This document shows positions 8,690 through 18,351 of a DNA stretch of 64,000 nt, piece after piece. The DNA is from Pseudomonas sp. GOM6. Its GTDB lineage: Bacteria; Pseudomonadota; Gammaproteobacteria; Pseudomonadales; Pseudomonadaceae. Positions within the stretch are counted from its first letter, which is position 1; the number at the start of each line of letters is the position of its first letter. The stretch lies in NCBI RefSeq assembly GCF_029537485.1, contig NZ_JARPUS010000012.1:62001-126000 (forward strand), given 5' to 3'. The notes under the pieces are model-generated. The model ran no database searches, was not told the origin of the DNA, and saw only the letters and a program-made list of their open reading frames with translations. The translations under genes were made by a program, and so were the position numbers.

Positions 8690-8808
8690 GCGGGATGCCC
8701 CTGATTCGTTGTTGTAGTGGGGATGCGGATTTGCATCCGCCATTTTCGTAAAGAATATCTGACGAAAAGCAGAGCAACTATCGAGAAAGCGTCACCCACG
8801 ACGCCATT

Positions 8809-8826
8809 CGTAACTCTTTCATTACA
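8809..8826. promoter_or_regulatory. Candidate PhhR/TyrR box between phhR and the ToxR-like gene
   Basis: The 18-mer CGTAAC-N6-ATTACA matches the TyrR/PhhR consensus TGTAAA-N6-TTTACA at 9 of 12 positions. It could mediate autoregulation of phhR or control of the divergent ToxR-like gene. Confidence 0.4.
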
Positions 8827-8899
8827 GGTCTATGCCGGGCATGCAGGCTACGCTGCTAGAGCCGGCACATCGCTCACTTCGTGCAACCAGGGACGCCGC

Positions 8900-9685
8900 A
8901 TGAGCACCTACGTCATCGACCGCCTGATCCATTTCGACAACGAAGCCTTCGTGCTGTACGCCGCCACGGCCCCGGAAGAGCCGCTGCGCATCGGCGCCAT
9001 CGCCAGCCGCTGCCTGACCCAGCTGCTGGACGCCAGGGGCGAGATCGTCAGCAAGCGCGATCTGATGAACGGAGCCTGGGGCGCCTTCGGCCTGGAGGTC
9101 ACCGACAACAGCCTGGCCCAGACCATTCGCCAATTGCGTGTGGCACTGGACAAACTGCAACCCGACCATGAGCTGATCGTTACCGTACCGCGTATCGGCT
9201 ACAAGCTCGGTGAATCGCTGGTCGAGCAGCTCGACCAGCCAGCGCCACCGGCTCCGCTATTGCCACAGACCGAGACAGCCCCCACGCCTATCCCCGCGCC
9301 AGCCAACCAGGCTGCATCGCCACCACGATGGCGGCCGCGCGAGCTGCTGCTGGGCCTGGCCGCCCTCGCCTGCTGGATACTGCTGTTCCTGCTACCGGGC
9401 CTGCTGCGCCCCACGGCGTTGCCCGAACGCCCCTTCGCCGAACACAGTGTGGAAGACATTGATGGCGTGCGCGTCCATCAGGAAGACATGCCCGCCAGCG
9501 CGCTGCAACCAAACAACCAGCAACTGGCCAGCCGCGCCAGAGAGCTTGCCCAGGCGCTGGGCATGAACGGGCGGGACCTGCATCTCTACCGCTTCGCCGA
9601 CCAGTACCGCAGCCTCGATCTGCTGTGCCAGGGCGCCCTGCTGAAGCCCGACAGCCAATGCCTGGGAGTACAGGCCCATGACTAA
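8900..9685 (+). CDS. ToxR/CadC-like membrane-anchored transcriptional regulator
   Basis: A 261-residue one-component regulator. Residues about 1-105 form an OmpR/PhoB-type winged helix (SKRDLMNGAWGAFGLEVTDNSLAQTIRQLR, then VTVPRIGYKL). A proline-rich linker (about 112-147) and one membrane segment (LLLGLAALACWILLFLLPGLL, about 149-169) follow. The periplasmic tail has two cysteines near its end (LLCQGALLKPDSQCLGV). This is the ToxR/CadC layout, in which a periplasmic signal controls DNA binding at the membrane. The ATG at 8900 replaces a longer upstream reading because the homologous N-terminus begins here. The next gene overlaps its end and looks like its membrane partner. Confidence 0.82.
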   Translation: MSTYVIDRLIHFDNEAFVLYAATAPEEPLRIGAIASRCLTQLLDARGEIVSKRDLMNGAWGAFGLEVTDNSLAQTIRQLRVALDKLQPDHELIVTVPRIGYKLGESLVEQLDQPAPPAPLLPQTETAPTPIPAPANQAASPPRWRPRELLLGLAALACWILLFLLPGLLRPTALPERPFAEHSVEDIDGVRVHQEDMPASALQPNNQQLASRARELAQALGMNGRDLHLYRFADQYRSLDLLCQGALLKPDSQCLGVQAHD

Positions 9686-10184
9686 CCGGCAGCGCCTGCA
9701 ACTCTGGGTATTTCTCGCCATCAGTGCTCTGAGCCTGGCCGCCGGCCTGCTGGTGGAGCGCGACGATCCGCCGCTCGACCAATTGTGCAGTGCCCGCACG
9801 GCGCAGGAGTTGGAAACAGCGGATGGCCGCCAGTGGTTGCTGCACCAGCATGCTCTCGACCTACGCGGCGACGGGCACGGCGATACCAAATCCAGCTCGC
9901 GCCTGCTGGAGGCGAGTGCCAGACAGACCCTGGGCTACCTGCATCGCACCACCAGCTTCACCCATCGTCGCGAAGGACAGCGCCTGCTCCTGCACGTACA
10001 GCGCAGCGACAAGAGCGAGACCGATAATCTTGAGAGCCAGCAACTGGCCAGCCTCGGCCTGTTTCTGTTTACCGAAGGTGTCGATCTGACCTTCAGCGTG
10101 CGCCGCCTGGGGCCGGACCGGATGCTGATCGGCAACGGCCTGGGGGTTGCCCTGCTCTGTGAACAGAACCTGCCGCACAACTGA
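9678..10184 (+). CDS. Small bitopic membrane protein, likely ToxS-like partner
   Basis: A 168-residue protein with one N-terminal membrane anchor (LWVFLAISALSLAAGLLV, about 9-26) and a predicted periplasmic domain. It has two cysteines, in LDQLCSAR and ALLCEQN. The start overlaps the end of the ToxR-like gene by eight bases, indicating coupled translation. Architecture and position match ToxR/ToxS or TcpP/TcpH pairs, where the small partner stabilises or gates the regulator. I do not recognise its sequence family, so the role is inferred from context. Confidence 0.65.
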   Translation: MTNRQRLQLWVFLAISALSLAAGLLVERDDPPLDQLCSARTAQELETADGRQWLLHQHALDLRGDGHGDTKSSSRLLEASARQTLGYLHRTTSFTHRREGQRLLLHVQRSDKSETDNLESQQLASLGLFLFTEGVDLTFSVRRLGPDRMLIGNGLGVALLCEQNLPHN

Positions 10185-10196
10185 ACCACAGCGGCC

Positions 10197-11768
10197 TCAG
10201 ATAGCCACCTCGAACTCGACATCCAGCGCATCGAGGCGAGGCAAGGCCAGCAGCAGGCGGGTGGTGTTGCGCGCATCGTCCACCTGCAGTTCCAGGCTGC
10301 CGCCCTGGGCCAGCGCCAACTGCCGGGCCGAGTAGGTCCCCAGACCACTGCCATTCTTCTTGCCCAGGCTGCTGTACTTGTCGAAGAAGTGCGGACGAAA
10401 GTCCGGCGGCACGGCCGGCTGGTTCTCCATGAGTACGTTCAGTTGCTCGCCCGCCCGCAGTTGCACGCGCACGCGACTACCCTCGGGGGCGGCCTCGCAG
10501 GCGTTCTTCAACAAATTGTTGAGCAGCGAGTAGCACAACCGCCGCTCGCCCAGGGCGCTCAAGGATTCACTGCAGGTCGGGTCAGGCAGGTCCAGCTCGA
10601 TCACCAGCGCCTTGCTCTGATAAGTCATGCGAGCGGCCTCCACCATGCCGGCGAGCAGTGCTGGCAGTGCCACTGCGCTCGGCTGCAGTTCGAAGCTGCC
10701 TGTTTCGATGCGGTGCAGCACCGCCGACAGATCGATCATGCTCAGCACCTGCTGGCTGCTGTCCTCCAGCAATCGCAGCATGTGCTCCTGTCCGGGCAGC
10801 AGGTTGCCGCCTTCGAGCAGGCTGCGGGCAAGACCGAGGATGCCGCTGAGCGGCGCCTTGAGGTCATGCCGAACGATCTGCTCGACGTCGTCGCGCAGAC
10901 GCGCCAGGTCCAGCAAACCGTTGTATTCGGCCTGCACCTGGCAATGCCGTTCGACGTGGCGCAGCAGGTTGCTGACCTGCAGGCGCAGCAGAGCGGGCTC
11001 GATCGGCTTGCCAACGAACTCCACCGCGCCCAGTTCCATGGCCTTGCGCCGTGCATCGGGCTCGTCCATCGCGGTGATGAAGATCAATGGAATCCGGCTG
11101 GCCTGCGGGTGGCTGCGCAACTGGCTGGCCAGTTCGAAGCCGTCCATGTTGGGCATCATCACATCGAGCAGCAGCAAGTCTGGCGGATCGTCCGAGGTGC
11201 AGATCGCCAGGGCCTTGCTGCCGTCCTGCGCCACGCGCACCCGGTAGTCCTCGCGGAACAGGCCGGCAATCAGGCTCAGGTTGTCCGGCATATCGTCCAC
11301 CACCAGCAGAGTCGGGCGGCGCTGTGCCACCTTGGGCATCACCCTCGCTGCTTCGGACTTGGCCTGGACGGCGAGCTGCGGCTGTGGACGATGGCGCATG
11401 GCCCGAGCCAGGTGCTGAGCGAGATCCTGGGGGTTGTAGGGTTTGACCAGGATACTGCTCACCCCGCTGGTGATCAGTTGCTTGACCTGCTCGCGCTCGC
11501 ATTCGGCGGTAATCATGATGAACGGCAGATGCGCCAGCTTCTGGTTTGCCCGCACCCACAGCAGCAGGTCGAGCCCGGACATCACCGGCATGTTCCAGTC
11601 AGAGACAATCACGTCGACCCGGCGCGCTTCGAGGATCTTGCGCGCCTCCAGGCCGTTGTTGGCCAGCAGTATCTGGCGCGCCCCGAGGCGGCTCAGCTGA
11701 TTGCTGTTGATCCTGCGCATGGAGTCGGCGTCATCGACGACGAGAAACACACTCTGCTCGGTAATCAT
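10197..11768 (-). CDS. Hybrid protein: two receiver domains and a histidine kinase
   Basis: A 523-residue soluble signalling protein with order REC-REC-HisKA-HATPase. REC1 (about 6-125) has VDD at the acidic pocket, the phospho-acceptor region VIVSDWNMP and K in LVKPYN. REC2 (about 150-265) has VVDD, LLLLDVMMP and VGKPIE. The phospho-histidine is in RHDLKAPLSG (about 300). The ATPase has NLLKNACEAA (N-box) and GSGLGTYSARQLA (G-box). There is no membrane segment or sensor domain, so input probably comes by phosphotransfer to the receivers, for example from the hybrid kinase encoded upstream on the same strand. It starts 14 bases after the HD-GYP gene. Confidence 0.87.
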   Translation of the reverse strand: MITEQSVFLVVDDADSMRRINSNQLSRLGARQILLANNGLEARKILEARRVDVIVSDWNMPVMSGLDLLLWVRANQKLAHLPFIMITAECEREQVKQLITSGVSSILVKPYNPQDLAQHLARAMRHRPQPQLAVQAKSEAARVMPKVAQRRPTLLVVDDMPDNLSLIAGLFREDYRVRVAQDGSKALAICTSDDPPDLLLLDVMMPNMDGFELASQLRSHPQASRIPLIFITAMDEPDARRKAMELGAVEFVGKPIEPALLRLQVSNLLRHVERHCQVQAEYNGLLDLARLRDDVEQIVRHDLKAPLSGILGLARSLLEGGNLLPGQEHMLRLLEDSSQQVLSMIDLSAVLHRIETGSFELQPSAVALPALLAGMVEAARMTYQSKALVIELDLPDPTCSESLSALGERRLCYSLLNNLLKNACEAAPEGSRVRVQLRAGEQLNVLMENQPAVPPDFRPHFFDKYSSLGKKNGSGLGTYSARQLALAQGGSLELQVDDARNTTRLLLALPRLDALDVEFEVAI

Positions 11769-11782
11769 GTTGCTGCTCTAGG

Positions 11783-12946
11783 TCAGGCAGTGGCAGACGC
11801 GGCCACATGGCGCTGTGCGACAGCCAGCTGCTCGACCTTGACCTGCAGGGTTTCATCGGTATCGGCATAGCGCCGGCTGATGGCCTGGAATTCGTCCTGC
11901 AGAGCCAGGAAAGCGACCACCACGTCAGGGTCGAAATGCGAGCCGCTGCCCTCGCGAATGATCGCCACGGCCTTCTCATGGGGCATTTCCGGCTTGTACA
12001 CGCGGCGACTGATGATCGCGTCGTACACGTCCGCCACCGCCATCAGGCGGGCACACAGGGGGATCGCCTCGCCACGCAGGCCCTGCGGGTAGCCGCTGCC
12101 GTCCCACTTCTCGTGGTGACACAGGGCAATGTCCTTGGCGATGCGCAGGAAAGGCACTGGCATGCCCAGCAGTTCCTCGGCGTGTACCAGGGCCTGGTAG
12201 CCCAGGCGCGGGTGGTTCTTCATCACCTCGAACTCGTGCGCCTCGAAACGCCCCGGCTTGAGCAGGATATGGTCGGGAATGCCGACCTTGCCGATATCGT
12301 GCAGCGGTGCCGACTTGTACAGTAGTTCGATGCTTTTCTCGTCCAGTTGCCCAGCGAAACGCGGCTGTTCGCTGAGCTTTTCCGCCAGCGTGCGGACATA
12401 GTGCTGGGTGCGGCGCAGGTGGTTGCCGGTCTCGTTGTCGCGGGTCTCGGCCAGCGAAGCCAGGGCCAAAATGGTGACATCGTGCACCGCCTGCAGCTCA
12501 CGGGTGCGCTGCGCCACTTCCTCGTCGAGATGAGCATTGCGCAGACGCAGCTGATCGGACGCGATCTTCAGGCGCAGCTGGCTACGCACCCGTGCCAGCA
12601 GCACGTTGGGCTCGAAGGGTTTGCTCAGGTAATCGACTGCGCCCAGGTCAAGGCCATGCTGCTGATCCTCGGCCTGGTCCTTGGCCGTCAAAAACAGCAC
12701 CGGTACGTCGCAGGTCAGCGGGTTAGCCTGCAACTGGCGACACACCTCGTAGCCGTCCATGTCCGGCATCATCACGTCCAGCAACACCAGATCCGGCGGA
12801 TTGCGCCAGGCCAGTTCCAGCGCCTTGGCGCCGCTGGAGGCCACACGCAGCTGGTAGTGCGGACGCAGCAGCTCGCTCATCAGGTGCAGGTTGGCTGCCA
12901 CATCGTCGACCACCAGCAGGGTGGCCTTGTGCTCCTTGGGGTTCAT
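11783..12946 (-). CDS. Response regulator with HD-GYP cyclic-di-GMP phosphodiesterase domain
   Basis: A 387-residue RpfG-like protein. The N-terminal receiver (about 8-125) contains VVDD, LVLLDVMMPDMDG and LSKPFE. The HD-GYP domain (about 150-350) has the metal-binding HDIGKVGIPD and the HHEKWDGSGYPQGL motif. The intact HD and GYP residues predict hydrolysis of cyclic di-GMP. A short coiled C-terminus follows. Translation probably begins at 12946 (MNPKEHKATLLVVDD); the frame stays open ten codons further. It lies between the hybrid kinase and the REC-REC-kinase genes on the same strand, so a shared phosphorelay is likely. Confidence 0.88.
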   Translation of the reverse strand: MNPKEHKATLLVVDDVAANLHLMSELLRPHYQLRVASSGAKALELAWRNPPDLVLLDVMMPDMDGYEVCRQLQANPLTCDVPVLFLTAKDQAEDQQHGLDLGAVDYLSKPFEPNVLLARVRSQLRLKIASDQLRLRNAHLDEEVAQRTRELQAVHDVTILALASLAETRDNETGNHLRRTQHYVRTLAEKLSEQPRFAGQLDEKSIELLYKSAPLHDIGKVGIPDHILLKPGRFEAHEFEVMKNHPRLGYQALVHAEELLGMPVPFLRIAKDIALCHHEKWDGSGYPQGLRGEAIPLCARLMAVADVYDAIISRRVYKPEMPHEKAVAIIREGSGSHFDPDVVVAFLALQDEFQAISRRYADTDETLQVKVEQLAVAQRHVAASATA

Positions 12947-13041
12947 CCGGGTTACCTCGCAATCGACTGCAACCATTAGCCCACAGCCACTCTTGAGCTG
13001 CTCTGAATAGGGCTGAATCGCGCTGAATTTCTCTGAAAGCC

Positions 13042-16000
13042 TCAGGCGGCGGGGCTTAGCCGCTCGCCCAGCGCCTCACTCAGGTAGGCCCTGGCATGGT
13101 CGAAGTCGAAGCCATCGAGCGCCTGAGCCAGATGCGCGGCATGGCTCGGAAAGGCTGCCCGCAACAGGGGCGCATGCGTGGCGAAACAGAGTTGCGCATC
13201 GGCATCGTGATCGGCCAACAACTCGCCCAGCTGGGTGCACACCTGCTGCAGCTGCCGCTCATCGACCTCACTGGCCACCTCCTGCACCTCGGCCGGCAAC
13301 TGCAGCAGTTGCTCCAGCAGCGGTTCTAGGTGCGCAGCCAGGGCCGCCAGCAGCGGCTCGCATTGCGCTGCCGTGGCAGACCCGCGCAACTGCTGCTCCA
13401 GCGCCGCAGCGGCCTGGGCCACAGCCTCCGCCCCCAGGGTGGCGGCCACGCCTTTGCAGCCGTGGGCAAGGTGCCTGGCCAGGGCCAGATCACCTGTTTC
13501 CAGTGCCTGCGCCAGGCGCTCCGGCAACGCTGCCTGGCCAACCAGAAACTGCCCCAGCAGTTGCCGATACAGCGCCTCGTTGCCCAGCACCCGCCGCAGC
13601 CCGGCCGCCACATCCACCCCCACCAGCTGCAGGGCCTGGGCCGGCCGCACTGCCTGCGGCAGCTCCCGGCGCTGGCCGAGCCAGCGCTGCAGCACGGCCT
13701 GAAGGGTCTGCGGCTCGAAGGGCTTGCTGATGAAATCGTTCATCCCGGCGGCCAGGCAGGCCTCGCGGTCCTCGCGCAGGGCATTGGCGGTCATCGCCAC
13801 CACCGGCAGCTCGGCCAGTTCCGGGCGCCGGCGCAACTCGCGAGTGGCGGCCAGGCCGTCGAGCACCGGCATCTGCATGTCCATCAGCACCAGCGCATAG
13901 CGCTGCCGCGTCAGGCACTCCAGGGCCTCGCGACCGTTGCCGGCGATATCCACCTGGCAGCCCATGGCACGCAACAGTTCGGCCGCCACCTGCTGGTTCA
14001 GCTCGTTGTCCTCCACCAGCAGCAAGCGCGTGCCCAGGAGAGATTCACCGTCCAAGGCGGTGCTGGCCAGGCGCTCGTCACCCAAAGCCGCCCGCGCCGG
14101 CTGCAGCCTGGCACTGAAGCTGAAGGTGCTGCCCTGCCCCGGCACGCTGCGCACTGCCACGTCGCCGCCCATCAGCGTGGCCAGCTGCTTGGCAATGGCC
14201 AGACCAAGGCCGGTGCCTCCGTAGCGCCGGGTCGTCGAGGCGTCGGCCTGCTGGAAGCTGGTGAACAACTGAGCGCACTGATCGGCACTCAGACCGATGC
14301 CGGTGTCGCTGACCGCGAACTCCAGGCACAGCTCACCCGCCCGGCTAGTCTGCAACCCCACGGCAACTTCGATACGCCCATGTTCGGTGAACTTCAGCGC
14401 ATTGCTCAGGTAGTTGAGCAATATCTGGCGCAGGCGCAGGGGGTCGCCGTGCAGCTGGTCCGGCACCTGTGGCGCCACCTGCAGACTCAACTCCAGGCCC
14501 TTGGCCAGGATCTTCGGCTGCAGCAGGCCGGTGACTTCGCGCAGCAACTGGTCGAGGCTGAAGTCCTGCTGATCCAGCCTGAGCTTGCCGGCCTCGATCT
14601 TGGAGAAGTCGAGGATGTCGTCGAGGATGCCCAGCAGATGATGGCTGGAGCTCTGCACCTTGCTCAGGTAATCACGCTGGCGTTCGTCCAACTCCGTGGC
14701 CAGCACCAGGTGAGTCATGCCGATGATGGCGTTCATCGGTGTGCGAATTTCGTGGCTCATGTTGGCCAGAAACGCGGCCTTGACGCGTGCCGCCTTCTCG
14801 GCAAGCTCGCGCGCCTCGCGCATTTTTTCAGCGGCCGCCAGGCGCGGGGAGATGTCCTTGATAATCCAGATGGAGCCCTGGGTGAGATCTCCGGGGCTGA
14901 CCGCGCGGGCGCTGACCGAGGCCCAGAACAGGCTGCCGTCCTTGCGTCGTACCTGCACATCACGGCGGAACGTCTGGCCATCATGCAGCTGCTGGCGAAT
15001 GTCCAGCACCTCCTGCTCGGTCAGCGCCTCAGTGCCCCAGATAAAGGGTGACTGCTGCAGCAATTCGCCCTCGGCATAGCCGAACACCTCATGCAGGCTG
15101 GAGTTGGCCTGCACGATATGTTCACCGCGGATAAAGGCGATGCCGTAAGGCGCCGCCATAAGGATCGCCCGCTGCTGCTCGTGAGCCTGCTGCAGGTGGC
15201 GCTCATACTCGCGACTCTGGCTGAGGTCGCGGATCACCACGCACAGGGACTGGCGCTCATCGGTACGCCAGGGCAGCGCCGACACGCGGACCTCGACGGG
15301 GAACTCGCTGCCATCGAAGCGCCGGGCCATGCACTCGCCGACCTGAATCGTCTCGGGATTGTCGTGCAGCCCCTGAAACAGTCCGTCGAACATCTGGCTC
15401 TGCTCGGCCGACACCATCTCCTTGTAATGCTGCAGCAGCAGGTGCCCCTTGGGGTAGCCGAAGATGCGCTCACACTCGATATTGGCCAGGATGATCTGGC
15501 CATGTTCGTTGCACACCAGCATGCCGTCTGGCGCGGCTTCGACTATGCCGCGGAACCAGCTCTCGGTGGCCGCCAGCGAGTCCTGCTGACGCTCCAGCTG
15601 CTGCGTCTGCCGTTGGGCCTGGGACAGCAGGTTCTGAGTGTACTCGCGCTGCAGCAGCAGCCCCCACCAGGCACAGACCGGCTCGGGCAGGCAGTCCAGC
15701 AGCTCCAGCTGGGCCGCGTTTGGACGCTGTTCCAGATGGATATCGATGACGCCCTGCTGTTGACCGTCATGCAGCAGCGGCAGATGGAAGTGGCGGTCGG
15801 CGCTGCCGCGCGCCACTTCAGGCTCCTGCTCACTGAAGCTGATACGGATGACCGGCAGCCAGCCGGCCAGACGCTCGCTCAGACACCCCACAAAGGCTTC
15901 ACGGCTGGCGCTGGACTGCAGCGCCTGGGCCAGTTCACCCAGGCGTTCCTTGGCCCAGCGCTGGTGAATCATCTGCTGATTGACCCGTCGATAGGCCTCC

Positions 16001-16731
16001 AGCGCCCTCGCCAGCGCACCCAGCTCGTTGCGTGCCTGGCAGCCGCTGATACGTCCGAGCGACTTGCCTGCCTGCAGGCGCTGGGTTTGCGCAGTCAGCA
16101 CCCGCAGCGGCATGAGCAAGCCACGGCGCACGAACAGCAGCATCGCCAGCAGCACATAGGCTACCGCCAGCCCGAGCATGACTGCCGCCAGCAACTGAGC
16201 GGACTCGGCCTTGGCGATGGACGCTTCGACCAGGCGATTCTGGCGGGTGAAGATGCGGCTGCGTATCTCGTCCAGCAGCGCGGTGATCTGCAGCTCGCTG
16301 CGCACATAGTCGGTCTGTTCCAGACGCGCGCTGCGTCCATCAGCCAGACGCTCGGCCATGGCCCGCCCCTCGATCTCGATCTGCTCGGCGTTGAGCTTCG
16401 CGGCACGCTGCAACAGCCCCTGCTCCGTGGGCAGCAGCGCCTTGGCCTGCAACTGACCCAGCGCCTTGGCGAACAGCTCGCCCTCCCGCAGCTGGCGATA
16501 CTGCTCACGGTAGGCTTCATCCCCCGAGCCGACGTACAGGCGGGCGAACTGGGTCAGGCGACGTTTGTCGCTGAACAGCTGCGCACTCAGGCTGGTCACC
16601 TCGAAGCGCTGCTGCGCCACCGCCTGGCTCTGCCGGTAATGCTGGTCGGCATACCAGACGCTGCCCAGGCACAGCGTGCCGATCAGCAGCATGCCGGCGG
16701 CCAGCCATTTACTGAGTGTGTCGAGGCTCAT
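13042..16731 (-). CDS. Membrane hybrid sensor histidine kinase with receiver and Hpt domains
   Basis: A 1229-residue BarA/ArcB-style phosphorelay kinase. It has a membrane segment near residues 8-28, a periplasmic helical sensor region, a second membrane segment at about 180-202 and a HAMP linker. A GAF-like stretch and two PAS domains follow (one near 385-510, one near 515-640). HisKA contains [15 protein letters not shown] (phospho-His near 660). HATPase_c has NALKFTEHG and [12 protein letters not shown]. The receiver (about 900-1020) has VEDNELNQ and LVLMDMQMP. The Hpt domain has [19 protein letters not shown] (phospho-His about 1085). It is probably the head of the signalling block, passing phosphate to the HD-GYP and REC-REC-kinase proteins downstream. 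The signal is unknown. Confidence 0.88.
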   Translation of the reverse strand: MSLDTLSKWLAAGMLLIGTLCLGSVWYADQHYRQSQAVAQQRFEVTSLSAQLFSDKRRLTQFARLYVGSGDEAYREQYRQLREGELFAKALGQLQAKALLPTEQGLLQRAAKLNAEQIEIEGRAMAERLADGRSARLEQTDYVRSELQITALLDEIRSRIFTRQNRLVEASIAKAESAQLLAAVMLGLAVAYVLLAMLLFVRRGLLMPLRVLTAQTQRLQAGKSLGRISGCQARNELGALARALEAYRRVNQQMIHQRWAKERLGELAQALQSSASREAFVGCLSERLAGWLPVIRISFSEQEPEVARGSADRHFHLPLLHDGQQQGVIDIHLEQRPNAAQLELLDCLPEPVCAWWGLLLQREYTQNLLSQAQRQTQQLERQQDSLAATESWFRGIVEAAPDGMLVCNEHGQIILANIECERIFGYPKGHLLLQHYKEMVSAEQSQMFDGLFQGLHDNPETIQVGECMARRFDGSEFPVEVRVSALPWRTDERQSLCVVIRDLSQSREYERHLQQAHEQQRAILMAAPYGIAFIRGEHIVQANSSLHEVFGYAEGELLQQSPFIWGTEALTEQEVLDIRQQLHDGQTFRRDVQVRRKDGSLFWASVSARAVSPGDLTQGSIWIIKDISPRLAAAEKMREARELAEKAARVKAAFLANMSHEIRTPMNAIIGMTHLVLATELDERQRDYLSKVQSSSHHLLGILDDILDFSKIEAGKLRLDQQDFSLDQLLREVTGLLQPKILAKGLELSLQVAPQVPDQLHGDPLRLRQILLNYLSNALKFTEHGRIEVAVGLQTSRAGELCLEFAVSDTGIGLSADQCAQLFTSFQQADASTTRRYGGTGLGLAIAKQLATLMGGDVAVRSVPGQGSTFSFSARLQPARAALGDERLASTALDGESLLGTRLLLVEDNELNQQVAAELLRAMGCQVDIAGNGREALECLTRQRYALVLMDMQMPVLDGLAATRELRRRPELAELPVVAMTANALREDREACLAAGMNDFISKPFEPQTLQAVLQRWLGQRRELPQAVRPAQALQLVGVDVAAGLRRVLGNEALYRQLLGQFLVGQAALPERLAQALETGDLALARHLAHGCKGVAATLGAEAVAQAAAALEQQLRGSATAAQCEPLLAALAAHLEPLLEQLLQLPAEVQEVASEVDERQLQQVCTQLGELLADHDADAQLCFATHAPLLRAAFPSHAAHLAQALDGFDFDHARAYLSEALGERLSPAA

Positions 16732-16934
16732 GGGGGGCTTCCCTCTGGTGGGTGGGCCGAGCGTCGGGCTCGGTCATCCGGGTTGAGGGAATTGACGCAT
16801 GGGCGGCGTTGGCGGCGCTGTGAAAAACCCTGAATAGCCCTGAAAGGCCATGAAATGGCCGCTGCAGTGCGCTTCATGGCAGCCGGATGAGCTGCCCAGA
16901 GACGCCGATCTATTCGCGAATACGCACAATCAAC

Positions 16935-16952
16935 CGTAAGCAATACGTTACA
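16935..16952. promoter_or_regulatory. PhhR/TyrR-type box, distal, upstream of phhA
   Basis: CGTAAG-N6-GTTACA matches TGTAAA-N6-TTTACA at 9 of 12 positions. It is centred 62 bases upstream of the second box, about six helical turns, so a regulator bound at both sites would sit on the same face of the helix. Confidence 0.5.
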
Positions 16953-16996
16953 GCCTGCGTTTTGAAACCATCGACTGCGCTTCGTTCGCGCAGCAT

Positions 16997-17014
16997 CGTA
17001 ATCATTTATTTACA
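16997..17014. promoter_or_regulatory. PhhR/TyrR-type box, proximal, upstream of phhA
   Basis: CGTAAT-N6-TTTACA matches the TyrR/PhhR consensus at 10 of 12 positions, the best match found in the window. It ends about 123 bases before the phhA start codon. Confidence 0.6.
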
Positions 17015-17137
17015 CACAAGCAGACCGCCACGGACCGACATAGACCTGCAGCCGCCTGTAACCGAGCGCCGTTTGCGGTACTGCTAGAGGCCAACAACAA
17101 CACTCCGCGCACCCGGCGCAGATGAGGAGGCAGGTCG

Positions 17138-17923
17138 ATGAAAACCACGCAGTACGTGGCCCGGCAAGCGGACGAAAACGGCTTCATCCACTACTCGGAC
17201 ACCGAGCATCAGGTGTGGAACACCCTGATCACCCGGCAGATGAAGGTGCTGGAGGGCCGCGCCTGCCAGGAGTACTTCGACGGTATCGAGCAGCTTGCCC
17301 TGCCTGTTGACCGCATCCCCCAGCTCGGCGAGATCAACAAGGTACTCGGCGCCACCACCGGCTGGAGCGTGGCCCAGGTGCCGGCGCTGATTCCCTTCCA
17401 GACCTTCTTCGAACTGCTGGCCAGCAAGCGCTTCCCGGTCGCCACCTTTATCCGCACCCCGGAAGAGCTGGACTACCTGCAGGAGCCGGACATCTTCCAC
17501 GAGATCTTCGGCCACTGCCCGCTGCTGACCAATCCCTGGTTCGCCGAATTCACCCACACCTACGGCCAGCTCGGCCTGGCCGCGAGCAAGGAACAGCGCG
17601 TGTACCTGGCGCGGCTGTACTGGATGACCATCGAATTCGGCCTGGTCGACACCCCACAGGGTCGGCGCATCTACGGCGGCGGCATCCTCTCCTCGCCCAA
17701 GGAGACGGTCTACTCGCTGTCCAACGAGCCGGAGCACCAGGCTTTCGACCCACTGGAAGCCATGCGCACGCCCTATCGCATCGACATCCTGCAGCCGCTG
17801 TACTTCGTGCTGCCGGAGCTCAGGCGCCTGTTCGATCTGGCCCACGAGGACATCATGGGTCTGGTGCAGCAGGCCATGAGCCTCGGCCTGCACGCACCGA
17901 AATTCCCGCCGAAAGCGGCGTAG
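17138..17923 (+). CDS. phhA: Phenylalanine 4-monooxygenase
   Basis: Hydroxylates phenylalanine to tyrosine with tetrahydropterin and oxygen, the first step of phenylalanine catabolism. The 261-residue catalytic-domain-only form is typical of bacteria. The iron ligands are visible: H121 and H126 in [13 protein letters not shown] and E166 in [10 protein letters not shown]. The ATG at 17138 has GAGGAGG upstream. It is the first gene of phhABC and should be activated by PhhR through the boxes upstream. A hairpin separates it from phhB. Confidence 0.96.
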   Translation: MKTTQYVARQADENGFIHYSDTEHQVWNTLITRQMKVLEGRACQEYFDGIEQLALPVDRIPQLGEINKVLGATTGWSVAQVPALIPFQTFFELLASKRFPVATFIRTPEELDYLQEPDIFHEIFGHCPLLTNPWFAEFTHTYGQLGLAASKEQRVYLARLYWMTIEFGLVDTPQGRRIYGGGILSSPKETVYSLSNEPEHQAFDPLEAMRTPYRIDILQPLYFVLPELRRLFDLAHEDIMGLVQQAMSLGLHAPKFPPKAA

Positions 17924-17933
17924 AACTATCCTC

Positions 17934-17957
17934 CCCTCTCCCATTCATGGGAGAGGG
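17934..17957 (+). promoter_or_regulatory. Hairpin between phhA and phhB
   Basis: A perfect 9-bp stem CCCTCTCCC/GGGAGAGGG with a 6-base loop, no T-run. It may lower or stabilise transcription into phhB and phhC. The sequence also resembles a dispersed bacterial repeat. Confidence 0.55.
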
Positions 17958-17994
17958 AACACCTTGCACACCACAACCACATCAGGAGCCCGAT

Positions 17995-18351
17995 ATGACC
18001 AGCCTCGCCCAAGCCCAATGCGAAGCCTGCCGCGCCGATGCGCCCCATGTCTCTGAGGAAGAACTGGCCAGCCTGATCCGCGAAATTCCCGACTGGAATA
18101 TCGAGGTGCGTGACGGCCACATGGAACTGGAGCGCCAGTACCTGTTCAAGAACTTCCGCCACGCCCTGGCCTTCACCAACGCAGTCGGCGCCATCGCCGA
18201 GGAAGTCGGCCACCACCCGGCGCTGCTCACCGAGTGGGGCAAGGTCACCGTGACCTGGTGGAGCCACGAGATGAAGGGCCTGCACCGCAACGACTTCATC
18301 ATGGCCGCGCGCACCGATGTGCTGGCCAATGCCGCCGAGGGGCGCAAGTGA
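17995..18351 (+). CDS. phhB: Pterin-4a-carbinolamine dehydratase
   Basis: Regenerates the pterin cofactor by dehydrating the 4a-carbinolamine produced by PhhA. The 118-residue protein has the family active-site signature with a His pair in [21 protein letters not shown] (H73, H74 and H91). The start at 17995 is preceded by AGGAG. Its stop overlaps the GTG start of phhC, so the two are translationally coupled. Confidence 0.95.
   Translation: MTSLAQAQCEACRADAPHVSEEELASLIREIPDWNIEVRDGHMELERQYLFKNFRHALAFTNAVGAIAEEVGHHPALLTEWGKVTVTWWSHEMKGLHRNDFIMAARTDVLANAAEGRK

Larger units (their letters stand above)
16732..17137. other. 406-bp divergent region between the hybrid kinase and phhA
   Basis: No gene is seen. 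The right half holds two PhhR/TyrR-type boxes and the presumed phhA promoter. The left part should carry the hybrid kinase promoter. A GAGGAGG ribosome-binding site precedes the phhA ATG. Confidence 0.6.

Noticed and set aside
7136..8743. ATG start of phhR at 8743
   Set aside because: It lacks a ribosome-binding site and would add 18 residues not found in known PhhR proteins; the GTG at 8689 follows GGGG. The longer form cannot be fully excluded.
13330..16833. Two long plus-strand frames opposite the hybrid kinase (13330-15051 and 15091-16833)
   Set aside because: High-GC antisense shadows rich in Gln, Arg and His with no recognisable domains.
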